NCBI GenBank assembly: GCA_902798755.1 | Contig: CADBYC010000002.1 | Location: 1 to 64,000 of the forward strand | Direction: 5' to 3' | From: an uncultured Ruminococcus sp. | GTDB taxonomy: Bacteria; Bacillota; Clostridia; Oscillospirales; Acutalibacteraceae | Length of the DNA: 64,000 nucleotides | Shown: positions 24,381 to 34,357 of the stretch, piece by piece | Layout of the letters: the number at the start of each line of letters is the position of its first letter | How positions within the stretch are numbered: position 1 is the stretch's first letter | The notes under the pieces: model-generated | What the model saw: only the letters and a program-made list of their open reading frames with translations | Told to the model about the DNA's origin: nothing | Database searches by the model: none | Translations under genes and position numbers: made by a program

Positions 24381-26102
24381 ATGACAGACAGCATTACCAA
24401 AAACGAGATATATCTCAGCGCGGGATATATCCGCCGCAAAGGGCTGAGGCAAACGGATATCGCCCTGATCGGTGAGCATAAGATCGCCGCCTATCTCAAG
24501 GCGACAAGCGATCAATCAGGCGACAGCATGACGCGTTTTTCCTCTGCGACTGATATACAGGGGACTTTCTCGCACTATTGGTATGTGCTGAATGCCGCAG
24601 ATTATGATGAGGACGACCTGCAGAACGCGGTGATCAGAAGCGAGAGAAGCGGCTCGGCGTTTCTCTGTATTATTCTGCTACAGAATATTAAAGAGAGCGA
24701 TACCATTCAGAAGTATTCCGAAATGGAACTGATCACGGCACACAGCGAACAGTTGGGCGCGATCAGAAAACAGCTCAGCGGCTATAAAAACGTCCGCGCA
24801 ATATTCTTCGACAGAATTTTCGGCGGTGATTTCGACTGCTTCGAGCTGTCGCAGATTGCGCGGGAAGCGCAGGAGGAAAAGCGCGTGACCGTCACGCAGG
24901 CAATGGCGAACCGCTACACCTCCGCTCTGTACATTGGCGACGCCGTGACCGCTGTCTACACCGTGTCAAAGCTCGGAAAGCCGGGCAACGCGTATAACGC
25001 CTCGTCCTTCTACCTGAGCGAATATCAGCTCAGAAGTGAGATATACACCATGCTCTCGCGCCACGGCGTGACGCTGAACGTCACGGGTGAGACTGCCGAG
25101 CCCGTCTACGCGGCGCTGTCAAACGGCAAGCTGCGCTCCTTAGGATATGAGAATGTTTGCGATATTTCCGACGCGCTGCGCTACAGCATGCTCAAAAACT
25201 TAGACCGTTTCAGTATCCAGACCGACCGTATCCACGACGGCTACAGCGGCAAGCTGAACACCCTGCGCGCGATCGAAAAGGATATGCTCAGGGAGATCGA
25301 CCGCATTTGCAGAGAGCATGGCATCAAATACTTCATCTGCTACGGCACGATGCTGGGCGCGGTCAGACACGGCGGCTTCATTCCGTGGGACGACGATGTT
25401 GACGTCGCGATGCTGAGATCGGAATTTGAAAAGTTTCGTCAAATTGCTCCAAAAGAATTAAACGATCGTTTCAGCTATGAAAGCCATACGAATCACAACG
25501 GCTATCACTACTTTTTTGACAGGATCACGGCAAAGGACACCTACTTTGCTTCCAAATACTCTGACGACTACGAAATGCACAAGGGTATCTCCGTCGATAT
25601 CTTTGTCGTGGATAATGTACCCGCCGATCAGAAAGCGGCTTATCGCTTCTGGAAGGGCTTGATGCGCCGCAGAATGCTGATGAACGTGCGTTGGAAGAAC
25701 ACCGCCCGCAAGGGCAAGGCGTATCTGCTGAGCAAGCTGCTCCTGCCCGTTCTGAGATTAAAGAGCATGGACAGCTACTCGCGCTCCTATGAAAAGGCGG
25801 TGCGCAAATACGAGCACAAGGAAACAGGCTGGGTGATGCCCGCTTCCTCCGACCATATCTTCCGCGGTATCTTCCCCATCGAGACCTTCAGCGATACCCT
25901 CCCCTATCGCTTTGACGACGTCGATACCTTTATCCCCGTCGGCTACAAGGATTTTCTCAAGGCGTGGTACACCGAGAACTACATGGAGATGCTGCCGCTG
26001 AGCGAGCAGAATCCGTTCCACGACTATTATCGTCTAGATTTAGGCAGCAATATTGATCAAGACAACAATACTCACTTTGATTATATGGGTGAGTTAAAAT
26101 AG
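24381..26102 (+). CDS. LicD-family phosphotransferase fused to an epimerase-like N-terminal domain
   Basis: The 573-residue protein has two parts. Residues 1-290 resemble extended short-chain dehydrogenase/epimerase proteins in their C-terminal half (segments around SKLGKPGNAYNAS and LSNGKLRSLGY), but no GxxGxxG nucleotide motif is visible, so this domain may be degenerate. Residues about 295-570 form a LicD domain with ICYGTMLGAVRHGGFIPWDDDVDVAM. LicD proteins transfer phosphocholine or other phospho-alditols onto teichoic acids. I chose ATG 24381 (AGAGG five bases upstream); the in-frame ATG at 24291 lies within the preceding hairpin. TarI and TarJ follow, so ribitol-phosphate is a plausible donor group. 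Confidence 0.85.
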   Translation: MTDSITKNEIYLSAGYIRRKGLRQTDIALIGEHKIAAYLKATSDQSGDSMTRFSSATDIQGTFSHYWYVLNAADYDEDDLQNAVIRSERSGSAFLCIILLQNIKESDTIQKYSEMELITAHSEQLGAIRKQLSGYKNVRAIFFDRIFGGDFDCFELSQIAREAQEEKRVTVTQAMANRYTSALYIGDAVTAVYTVSKLGKPGNAYNASSFYLSEYQLRSEIYTMLSRHGVTLNVTGETAEPVYAALSNGKLRSLGYENVCDISDALRYSMLKNLDRFSIQTDRIHDGYSGKLNTLRAIEKDMLREIDRICREHGIKYFICYGTMLGAVRHGGFIPWDDDVDVAMLRSEFEKFRQIAPKELNDRFSYESHTNHNGYHYFFDRITAKDTYFASKYSDDYEMHKGISVDIFVVDNVPADQKAAYRFWKGLMRRRMLMNVRWKNTARKGKAYLLSKLLLPVLRLKSMDSYSRSYEKAVRKYEHKETGWVMPASSDHIFRGIFPIETFSDTLPYRFDDVDTFIPVGYKDFLKAWYTENYMEMLPLSEQNPFHDYYRLDLGSNIDQDNNTHFDYMGELK

Positions 26103-26172
26103 CAACGTGACGTTGCATCCCTTTCCGCCTTTTGCAAACACATAATAATATGGAACATTCATTAACGGCGGG
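26102..26172 (+). repeat. Structured post-gene repeat, copy C, with a compensatory-changed hairpin
   Basis: It begins at the last base of the LicD stop codon. The first hairpin is GCAACG-TGA-CGTTGC, a different sequence but the same fold as GACGC-GCG-GCGTC in the other copies. TTCCGCCTTTT and CATTAACGGCGGG then follow as in copy A. Confidence 0.8.
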
Positions 26173-26226
26173 CTAAAAACCAACAGATTAACTTTTCATG
26201 ACAAATGCACATAAGGAGTAATCATC

Positions 26227-26934
26227 ATGATATTCGCAGTGATATTAGCGGGCGGCACAGGCTCGCGCATGGGCTCGACCGACATGCCCAAGCAGTTTTT
26301 GGAGATCAAGGGCAAGCCGATCCTCAACCATACGGTAGAAAAATTCCTGCCCAATCCGAAATTTGAGAAGATCATTGTCCTCTCTCCCAAGGCGTGGCTC
26401 GGTCACACGAAGGAGATCATTCGCAAATATACCGGCAAAAGCGACAAGATCGTCGTGATCGAGGGCGGCTCCACCCGCAACGAGACCATTATGAACGCGA
26501 TCCGCTACATCGACGGACAGTACGGTCTTGACGACGATACCGTGATCGTGACCCACGACAGCGTGCGCCCCTTCCTTACCCACCGCATCATCGAGGAAAA
26601 CATCGCGGCGGCTCAGCAATACGGCGCGTGCGACACCGTGATTCCCGCGACCGACACCATCGTTGAGGGAAACGGCACGGCGATCACCGCGATCCCCGAC
26701 CGCAGAAAAATGTATCAGGGTCAGACCCCCCAGAGCTTCAAGGCAAAGCTGCTGCGCGACGCGTATGACAGCCTGAGTGCTGAAGAAAAGGATATCCTGA
26801 CCGACGCGGCAAAGATCTTAGTCATGAAAGGCAAAGAGGTACGGCTCGTACAGGGCGAGACCTTCAATATCAAGATCACCTATCCCTATGATCTGAAGAT
26901 CGCAAGATCCCTTTTAGATGAGGACATCGTATGA
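26227..26934 (+). CDS. tarI: Ribitol-5-phosphate (or related) cytidylyltransferase, TarI/IspD family
   Basis: The 235-residue nucleotidyltransferase attaches CMP to a phospho-sugar alcohol. It has the IspD-family N-terminus FAVILAGGTGSRMG with a conserved lysine in MPKQFL, and the later motifs HDSVRPF, ATDTIVE and RRKMYQGQTPQSF. IspD and TarI cannot be told apart by these motifs alone. The four-base overlap with a TarJ-like dehydrogenase strongly favours TarI (CDP-ribitol synthesis). AAGGAG precedes the start. Confidence 0.9.
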   Translation: MIFAVILAGGTGSRMGSTDMPKQFLEIKGKPILNHTVEKFLPNPKFEKIIVLSPKAWLGHTKEIIRKYTGKSDKIVVIEGGSTRNETIMNAIRYIDGQYGLDDDTVIVTHDSVRPFLTHRIIEENIAAAQQYGACDTVIPATDTIVEGNGTAITAIPDRRKMYQGQTPQSFKAKLLRDAYDSLSAEEKDILTDAAKILVMKGKEVRLVQGETFNIKITYPYDLKIARSLLDEDIV

Positions 26935-27953
26935 TCAATACAGTTTATCGCCTGTGCGCTCCGCGCAGGTTTGAGATCGCGTTCAATGACATTGACGTGA
27001 ACAGCGGCGTTATCGTGCGCCCGACGCACCTGTCCATCTGCAACGCCGATCAGCGCTACTATCAGGGCACGCGCGACATCAAGGTGCTCAAGGAAAAGCT
27101 CCCGATGGCGCTGATCCACGAGGGTATCGGTCAGGTCGTCTTTGATACGACAGGGAACTATCAGCCGGGCGACAGGGTCGTCATGGTGCCGAATATCCCC
27201 TGTGAAAAGGATGAGTATATCGCGGAGAATTACCTGCGCACGAGCAAATTCTGCGGCAGCTCCGCGGACGGCTTTTTGCAGGAATACTATCAGATCACGC
27301 CCGATCGTTTGGTAAAGCTCCCCGAGGGCGTTGACCTCGACGTGGCGGCGTTCACGGAGATCGTCTCCGTCAGCGTACACGCGATCACCCGCTTTCAGGC
27401 AATCGCCCACGACCGCCGCGACAGGATCGGCGTATGGGGCGACGGCAACCTCGCCTTCATCACCTCGCTGTTCCTGAAAAAAATGCTGCCTGACAGCGAG
27501 ATACATGTTTTCGGTATCAACCGCGAGAAGCTCTCTGACTTCTCCTTTGTTGACGGTACGCACCTGACGACCGAGATCCCCGAGGGACTCACGCTCGACC
27601 ATGCCTTTGAATGCGTCGGCGGCAACGGTTCGCCAATCGCGATCGAGCAGATCATCGGCGTTATCAAGCCCGAGGGCACCATCTCTATCTTAGGCGTGAG
27701 CGAATACCCTGTCCCGATCAACACCCGCATGATCCTTGAAAAGGGTCTGCGGCTCTTCGGCACCAGCCGCTCGGGAAAAGAGGACTTCCGCCGTACCGTA
27801 GAGCTGTACCGTGAGCACCCCGAGATACCGCTCTACCTGAGCCGATTGGTCGGCAGCACCGTCGAGATCGACAGCTTCGCGGACATCAAAAAAGCCTTTG
27901 AGATCGACATCAGAAAGGCTTACGGCAAAACGATATTGCATTGGAATATATAA
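26931..27953 (+). CDS. tarJ: Ribulose-5-phosphate reductase (alcohol dehydrogenase family), TarJ
   Basis: The 340-residue enzyme reduces ribulose-5-phosphate to ribitol-5-phosphate with NADPH, feeding TarI. It belongs to the zinc alcohol dehydrogenase family: the catalytic zinc Cys is in ICNADQRYYQG, and HEGIGQVVFDTTGNYQPGDRVVMVPN follows. The cofactor region contains IGVWGDGNLAFIT. The start overlaps tarI (ATGA), so the two are translationally coupled. Together with the LicD fusion and ABC exporter it points to a ribitol-phosphate-containing wall polymer. Confidence 0.9.
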   Translation: MINTVYRLCAPRRFEIAFNDIDVNSGVIVRPTHLSICNADQRYYQGTRDIKVLKEKLPMALIHEGIGQVVFDTTGNYQPGDRVVMVPNIPCEKDEYIAENYLRTSKFCGSSADGFLQEYYQITPDRLVKLPEGVDLDVAAFTEIVSVSVHAITRFQAIAHDRRDRIGVWGDGNLAFITSLFLKKMLPDSEIHVFGINREKLSDFSFVDGTHLTTEIPEGLTLDHAFECVGGNGSPIAIEQIIGVIKPEGTISILGVSEYPVPINTRMILEKGLRLFGTSRSGKEDFRRTVELYREHPEIPLYLSRLVGSTVEIDSFADIKKAFEIDIRKAYGKTILHWNI

Positions 27954-27957
27954 ATTC

Positions 27958-27985
27958 AGGGAGGGATCTGTGTCCCTCCCTTTTG
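27958..27985 (+). terminator. Terminator of the tarIJ unit
   Basis: AGGGAGGGA pairs with TCCCTCCCT around TCTGTG, followed by TTTGTT. Confidence 0.88.
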
Positions 27986-28020
27986 TTATCATCATATTCA
28001 TTTCTTATAGGTTCTTTTCT

Positions 28021-28129
28021 GTAGGGACGAGCATTGCTCGTCCGGCATCGCAGATGCTTTTTTCTTTATCTAAGGTTTCCACCTGATTCTGCGCTCGTCA
28101 TTCTGCGGACGACCAATGGTCGTCCCTAC
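28021..28129 (+). repeat. REPIN-like palindromic repeat, copy 1 (109 bp, subtype A)
   Basis: Ends are GTAGGGACGA and its complement TCGTCCCTAC. Each end is itself a palindrome (GGACGAGCA/TTGCTCGTCC and GGACGACCA/TGGTCGTCC). The centre (GGCATCGCAGATGC, then CTAAGGTTTCC) is shared with the copies at 51565, 56440 and 59294. No target-site duplication is apparent. Confidence 0.9.
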
Positions 28130-28161
28130 GACAGTAAGGGAAACATCTACGATCAATGAAC

Positions 28162-28196
28162 AAAGGCTATGGAAACATTACGCTTCCATAGCCTTC
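28162..28196 (-). terminator. Terminator of groESL
   Basis: On the minus strand AAGGCTATGGAA pairs with TTCCATAGCCTT, followed by TGTTC; it lies just after the groEL stop codon. Confidence 0.8.
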
Positions 28197-28214
28197 CTGT
28201 TTATCTATCGTTTA

Positions 28215-29843
<1,629 letters not shown>

Positions 29844-29858
29844 TCAATTACCTCCCAA

Positions 29859-30143
29859 TTATTCTACAATAGCGAGAATGTCGCTCTGACGGACGATGGT
29901 GTAATCCTCGCCGTCTACCTTGACGTCGGTACCTGCGTACTTGGAAGCGATAACCTTATCGCCTACCTTGACGTACATCTTCACCTCGTTGCCGTCTACC
30001 ATACCGCCGGGGCCTACCGCGATCACGTTCGCGTACTGGGGCTTCTCCTGAGCGGCAGTGGACAGGACGATACCGGAAGCGGTGGTCTGCTCGGCTTCGT
30101 CAAGCTTGAGCACTACCTTATCAAGTAAAGGTTTGATGGTCAT
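29859..30143 (-). CDS. groS: Co-chaperonin GroES (10 kDa)
   Basis: The 94-residue protein caps GroEL. It shows the conserved IKPLLDKVVLK start, the mobile loop region with TTASGIVL, and KVGDKVIASKYAGTDVKVDGEDY. A strong ribosome-binding site (AAGGAGG) precedes the ATG. It is the first gene of the heat-shock operon. Confidence 0.99.
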   Translation of the reverse strand: MTIKPLLDKVVLKLDEAEQTTASGIVLSTAAQEKPQYANVIAVGPGGMVDGNEVKMYVKVGDKVIASKYAGTDVKVDGEDYTIVRQSDILAIVE

Positions 30144-30176
30144 ATCTATTCCTCCTTAAACATTAAAAACATCGTT

Positions 30177-30236
30177 TTAGCACTCTTTATCCTCGAGTGC
30201 TAAGTCTATTGTAAACCATAATATGGAAAAAATCAA
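30177..30236 (-). promoter_or_regulatory. groESL promoter with CIRCE operator (HrcA site)
   Basis: On the minus strand TTGATT (30236-30231), 17 bp, TACAAT (30213-30208), followed at once by a perfect CIRCE: TTAGCACTC-N9-GAGTGCTAA (30177-30203). HrcA bound there represses transcription until heat or unfolded proteins occupy GroEL. No hrcA gene is in this window. Confidence 0.97.
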
Positions 30237-30321
30237 GGGGGTTTTTGCGATTTCATAAAAAGTTAATAATTCATGTATTTGTTGCTGCGTTCCCGATCCA
30301 TCACGAGCACATATGTCGGCA

Positions 30322-30352
30322 CAAAAAACACCGCCTGATCTCTCAGACGGTG
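30322..30352 (-). terminator. Terminator of the solute-binding protein gene
   Basis: On the minus strand CACCGTCTGA pairs with TCAGGCGGTG around GAGA, followed by TTTTTTG. Confidence 0.9.
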
Positions 30353-30361
30353 CTGTGAATG

Positions 30362-31486
30362 TTATTCACCCTTTGTTTCTGCCGCTTTCTTCTCGGGAGC
30401 GGGAGAAGCGGGCGGTTCGGTGGGAGCCTCCCACAGCTCAATCTCACCCAGAGCGGTAGCGGGGATCTCGATCTTCAGCTTATCTCTGACCGCCTTATTG
30501 ACCATATTGGTGCAGTCGTGCTTATACATAACGCTCAGGGTGGCGGGCGCTTTCTTCTCAAAAAGGATCGCCTCGACCATGCCCGCGGCCTTTCTGCCGA
30601 TGGACTCATAGTTGATAACGCTGGTGCCGAGCGCGCCCTGCGCCAAGGTCGCCTCGTCACCGCAGATGACGGGGATACTGTTCTCGTTAGCGAAATCGAG
30701 GATGGTAGCAATATTGGAGCTTAAAAACTTATCCACAGGGATATAGATGACCTCGGTCTTATTCTCCTTGATCTTCTTCAGCGCGCTTTCCAACGCCGCC
30801 TTATCCTCGATGGTGTACTGAGTGCAATCAAGACCGATATTCTTCGCTTCACGCGCAGCGATGATGCCCTGCAGTACCGCGTCCTGATCGGTCGCGCTGT
30901 AGAGAGCGGCGACAGTCTTAGCCTTCGGGAGAATGGTGTGGATCAGGTCGATCTGCTCAAAGCAGGGTGTGTAGCTGGATACGCCGGTCACGTTGCCGCC
31001 GGGAGCCTCATTGCTCTCGACCAAGCCGACCTCATCGGGGCTGTTGACCGCGCCGAATACGATCGGGATATCCTTCGTCAGCTCGGCGGCTGTCTCGGAT
31101 GCGAAACGTCCGATGGTATACAACAGGTCGATGTCGCCGCCAGCGATCAGCTCTTTGATCTTGGTGCGGCAAAGCTCCTCGTTATCCTCTACGATGTATT
31201 CAACGTCCAAGCTTGCGAGCACGCCGTTTTCATCAAGCTCCATCATAAAGCCGCCGTAGCAGTCCTTGCTGGCGCTGCCAAGACCCGTCTGGATCACGCC
31301 GACCTTATAGTGCTCGTCATAGCGGGTTTCGATCACGGGAGCAGAAGCCGCCGCCTGATCGTTCGTCGAGATCGCGGTATCGATATTCTTCTGCTTGTTC
31401 ATCGCCAATACGATCGAGAAAACGACAACGCCGATGACCGCAATGATCAAGATCACGCTTAATGCTATTACAAGATTTTTCTTCAT
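30362..31486 (-). CDS. ABC transporter substrate-binding protein (TrpX-like family), membrane-anchored
   Basis: The 374-residue protein has an N-terminal membrane helix (about 8-30) without a lipobox cysteine, and a periplasmic-binding-protein fold of the family often annotated as tryptophan/tyrosine ABC transporter binding proteins (segments YKVGVIQTG, DIPIVFGAVNSPDEVGLV, TGVSSYTPCFEQIDLI, YIPVDKFLSSN). The C-terminus is a Pro/Ala/Lys-rich tail. ATG 31486 has AAGGAGG upstream; an in-frame ATG at 31507 does not. No permease or ATPase is adjacent, so its partners lie elsewhere. The ligand is uncertain. Confidence 0.85.
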   Translation of the reverse strand: MKKNLVIALSVILIIAVIGVVVFSIVLAMNKQKNIDTAISTNDQAAASAPVIETRYDEHYKVGVIQTGLGSASKDCYGGFMMELDENGVLASLDVEYIVEDNEELCRTKIKELIAGGDIDLLYTIGRFASETAAELTKDIPIVFGAVNSPDEVGLVESNEAPGGNVTGVSSYTPCFEQIDLIHTILPKAKTVAALYSATDQDAVLQGIIAAREAKNIGLDCTQYTIEDKAALESALKKIKENKTEVIYIPVDKFLSSNIATILDFANENSIPVICGDEATLAQGALGTSVINYESIGRKAAGMVEAILFEKKAPATLSVMYKHDCTNMVNKAVRDKLKIEIPATALGEIELWEAPTEPPASPAPEKKAAETKGE

Positions 31487-31605
31487 GCAAGCCTCCTTGT
31501 CGCGCAAAAGCGTTCAGGTGAATTCTGTTTGCATTACCTTATTGTATATCATACCGTATTTTGGTATAAAAGTCAAATTTTACGGTTTTTAGTTCTATAA
31601 TAGAA

Positions 31606-32715
31606 TTATTTGTAATATTGATAGACGTTGCATTTCAGCATACCGTTATAGAGCTTACGGCGCTTGTCAGCCGTTCTGCCGAATACGCGCTCAAAGGTTT
31701 CGTCGGGTGAAATGATCGTATAGGAATGGAACGGCTTTTGAGCAAACTTCTCCCCCATCACCTTGTAGAGATTGCGCGCCGCCTGTACGTCGAGCATTCT
31801 CTCGCCGTAGGGCGGGTTGGTGATGACGCTGACGCGCTCATACTCATCGGTATAATCACGGATATCCCTGTGCCCGAATACGATCTTGTCGGCAACGCGG
31901 GCAAGCTCGGCGTTTTGGCGGGCAAGCTGTAAGGATTTGTCGTCGATATCAAAGCCGTATGCCATAAAGGGAACGTCGTGCCGTTCCTCGACCTGCGCAC
32001 GGATACGCTCCTTTTCGATCAAGGCGGAGTCGATACAATCCCAGTGCTCGAAGGCAAAATTGCGGTCGATTCCGGGCATGATGTTCATCGCCTTGCGGGC
32101 GGCTTCGATCAGGATCGTGCCGCTGCCGCAGAAAGGATCGACGACGATATGATTCGCGCGCACACGGGCAAGCTCCACCATAGCCGCGGCAAGGGTCTCT
32201 TTGAGGGGCGCGTCGCCCGACATGGCGCGGTAGCCGCGCTTGTTCAGAGCGGAACCTGTCGTGTCAAGATAGATGCTGACGCGGTTTTTGAAGATTCGGA
32301 ACTGGATCTGGTGCACGCCGCCGCTTTCTTCAAACCACGAGGTATGATAATGCGCTTTCAGCTTTTCCACGACCGCCTTTTTGATGATCTTCTGGCACGC
32401 GGGAATGGACGACAGAGTGGAATCAACGCTGTTGCCCTTGACAGGAAAAGCGTCGCGTTCGCCGATGAAGCGGCTCCAATCAGCCGCCCTGACGCCCTCG
32501 AACAGCGTGTCAAAATCCTGCGCCTCAAACTCAGCCATGAGAATGAACACTCTCGCGCACAATGATGTACAGAGATTCGCCCTGACAAGCGTACTTTCAT
32601 TGCCCGAGAACAGGACTCTGCCGTTCTCGGCACGGACATCGGCTATTCCTTTGAACTTCAGATCGTTGGCGGCAAGTCCCTCCAGCCCCAAAAGGCACGG
32701 TGCGGCAAACTGCAT
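31606..32715 (-). CDS. THUMP-domain class I RNA methyltransferase (RlmL/YpsC-like)
   Basis: The 369-residue enzyme likely methylates a guanine of 23S rRNA with S-adenosylmethionine. The N-terminal ferredoxin-like plus THUMP region spans about 1-155. The Rossmann methyltransferase domain (about 160-369) has DPFCGSGTILIEAA (SAM binding) and the catalytic NPPYGERM typical of exocyclic-amine methyltransferases. Its length fits the RlmL N-half/YpsC group. AAGGAG precedes the start. Confidence 0.9.
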   Translation of the reverse strand: MQFAAPCLLGLEGLAANDLKFKGIADVRAENGRVLFSGNESTLVRANLCTSLCARVFILMAEFEAQDFDTLFEGVRAADWSRFIGERDAFPVKGNSVDSTLSSIPACQKIIKKAVVEKLKAHYHTSWFEESGGVHQIQFRIFKNRVSIYLDTTGSALNKRGYRAMSGDAPLKETLAAAMVELARVRANHIVVDPFCGSGTILIEAARKAMNIMPGIDRNFAFEHWDCIDSALIEKERIRAQVEERHDVPFMAYGFDIDDKSLQLARQNAELARVADKIVFGHRDIRDYTDEYERVSVITNPPYGERMLDVQAARNLYKVMGEKFAQKPFHSYTIISPDETFERVFGRTADKRRKLYNGMLKCNVYQYYK

Positions 32716-32798
32716 AATGATAACTCCTTATCTCTGCCGCAAAGCCCTGACAGACGATGCGGCTTACTCGGGAACGAACGGATCCCGTCATATGATAA

Positions 32799-32830
32799 CG
32801 AAAGCGGACAGCAGAAACGCTGTCCGCTCG
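32799..32830 (-). terminator. Terminator after hpf
   Basis: On the minus strand GCGGACAGC pairs perfectly with GCTGTCCGC around GTTTCT, followed by TTTCG; it ends the rqcP-to-hpf transcript. Confidence 0.8.
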
Positions 32831-32858
32831 TTTAAATTTTGCTCAATTCATGAATGGA

Positions 32859-33395
32859 TCAATCGTCCGTCGTCGGTACAAGTAAACCATACTTACCGTC
32901 GTCGCGCAGATATACGACGTTGACCTCGCTCGTCTCGGCATTGGTGAACATATAGAACTTGTGGCCTACCATGTTCATCTGCAGGATCGCCTCGTCGACC
33001 GAAATGGGCTTGACGGGGATCTCCTTGGTACGCACGATGGTGTAATCCTCTTCCTCGATCACGGGCTCTTCCTCGGGAGCGACGAGCTCTTCGAGCGAAC
33101 CCTGTCTGAGGCGCTTCTCCAGCTTTGACTTATTCTTTCTCAGCTGGCGGCCAAGGACGTCGATGCACTTATCTACAGCGTCATTCATCTCAGGCATTGT
33201 TTTTTCAGCTCTGTAAACCATAGCTCTGTCGCGAATGGTGATCTCTACGGTCTGAGAGCTTTTGTCAACGGTGACAACTACAAAGGCCTGAGCCTCATCG
33301 GAGAAGATCTTGTCAAATTTTGCGAGCTTCTTCTCGACTCTCTGTTTGAAGTTGTCCCTCAGATTTACCTTGCGCTCAGTATAGGTAATCTTCAT
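32859..33395 (-). CDS. hpf: Long-form ribosome hibernation promoting factor
   Basis: The 178-residue protein binds the 30S decoding centre and joins two ribosomes into inactive 100S dimers in starvation. The N-terminal HPF/YfiA domain covers 1-100 (MKITYTERKVNLRDNF). A linker follows, then the C-terminal dimerisation domain (about 120-178: KPISVDEAILQMNMVGHKFYMFTN). ATG 33395 is chosen for GGGAGG upstream and for the family's N-terminus; the in-frame start at 33470 would add 25 unlike residues. It is the last gene of the rqcP/yab block. Confidence 0.96.
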   Translation of the reverse strand: MKITYTERKVNLRDNFKQRVEKKLAKFDKIFSDEAQAFVVVTVDKSSQTVEITIRDRAMVYRAEKTMPEMNDAVDKCIDVLGRQLRKNKSKLEKRLRQGSLEELVAPEEEPVIEEEDYTIVRTKEIPVKPISVDEAILQMNMVGHKFYMFTNAETSEVNVVYLRDDGKYGLLVPTTDD

Positions 33396-33417
33396 AGTAA
33401 TGCCTCCCAGCAATAAT

Positions 33418-33906
33418 TTATTTACGACCGCCGCCGTTCCCTCGACGGGAATAGCCGCGGCTCTCGCCACGCTTGAGGTCGGACATCTTATCCTCTGAGG
33501 TACGCTTGAACTTGCTCATCATATCCTCAAAGGAACCGCCGACCGAGGAGCTCTGCCACTCAAAGTCACCGGGAGAGGTGACGGGAGGAGCGGGCTCATA
33601 TTTCTTTCGGGGCTTTTGAGCGTCACGCGGACGCGGCTTGCGGCCGGCAGGTGCTCTCTTGCCCTCTTCCTTTTTTTCGAGCTGTTTTAAAGACAAAGCG
33701 ACCTTTCCGTCGTCAGCGACAGAGATCACCTTCACCGTCACAGCCTGTCCCACCTTGAGGACAGTTTTGATGTCCTCAACATAAGAACGGGAGACCTCGG
33801 AGATATGAATCATACCCCTGGTGCCGTCCTCTGTTTCGACAAACGCGCCGAAGTTGGTGATGCCTGTTACCTTTCCGTTTACGATTGCGCCTACACTCAA
33901 TGCCAT
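33418..33906 (-). CDS. yabR: S1 RNA-binding domain protein YabR
   Basis: The 162-residue protein has one S1 domain at residues 1-72 (VGAIVNGKVTGITNFGAFVE, GMIHISEVS) followed by a basic, Pro/Arg/Gly-rich disordered tail ending in an Arg-Gly-rich stretch. Relatives bind ribosomes or RNA (general stress protein 13 family). Its position directly after divIC matches the Bacillus yab gene order. Confidence 0.92.
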   Translation of the reverse strand: MALSVGAIVNGKVTGITNFGAFVETEDGTRGMIHISEVSRSYVEDIKTVLKVGQAVTVKVISVADDGKVALSLKQLEKKEEGKRAPAGRKPRPRDAQKPRKKYEPAPPVTSPGDFEWQSSSVGGSFEDMMSKFKRTSEDKMSDLKRGESRGYSRRGNGGGRK

Positions 33907-33976
33907 TCAGTCGTTTTCCCCTTAAAAAATTCTATATCATCATAAGGACCCTCATCCTTACGACAGTATGCAATGG

Positions 33977-34357
33977 TCAATCTCCCGCTACGTTGACGAA
34001 CACCCTCTCGCCCTCTTTGATGTAGTCGAGGTCGTCGCGGGCGATCTGCTCCGCGAGGGTGGAAAAGTCAGAATCCGTGCCGGTAGAATCATACAGCTTT
34101 TGAATATCCGCGTTTTTGATCTCCTGAACCGTGATCTGCTCGTTCAGATCATCAAGCTCCGCTTTCCGTTCCCGAATCTGAGAACGGATTGAGATGATCG
34201 AGATCATCGAATAAATCAAAAACGCAACCGCAACAAGCGCGATCAGCACAAGCACGGAACGGGAAAGGAACCTTCTGCCCTCATCCTGCGCTTTCTCAGT
34301 GCTGCGTGACGCTTTTTTTGCCGCGGTGTGCGGTTTTTCGGTGCGTCTTAGTTTCAT
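33977..34357 (-). CDS. divIC: Septum formation initiator (DivIC/FtsB family)
   Basis: The 126-residue cell-division protein has a basic cytoplasmic N-terminus, one membrane helix (about 35-57) and an extracellular coiled coil (about 58-90) followed by the EQIARDDLDYIKEGERVFV region typical of DivIC. It works with FtsL and DivIB at the septum. ATG 34357 has AAAGGAAAG upstream; choosing it means the gene overlaps the end of yabQ by 62 bp. Confidence 0.9.
   Translation of the reverse strand: MKLRRTEKPHTAAKKASRSTEKAQDEGRRFLSRSVLVLIALVAVAFLIYSMISIISIRSQIRERKAELDDLNEQITVQEIKNADIQKLYDSTGTDSDFSTLAEQIARDDLDYIKEGERVFVNVAGD

Noticed and set aside
26227..26934. Assignment of the cytidylyltransferase as IspD (isoprenoid pathway)
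   Set aside because: Motifs are compatible, but translational coupling to a TarJ-like reductase and location in a surface-polymer cluster favour TarI.
30177..30203. The CIRCE hairpin considered as a terminator or riboswitch
   Set aside because: The sequence is the exact HrcA operator at an identified promoter; no further structure is needed to explain it.
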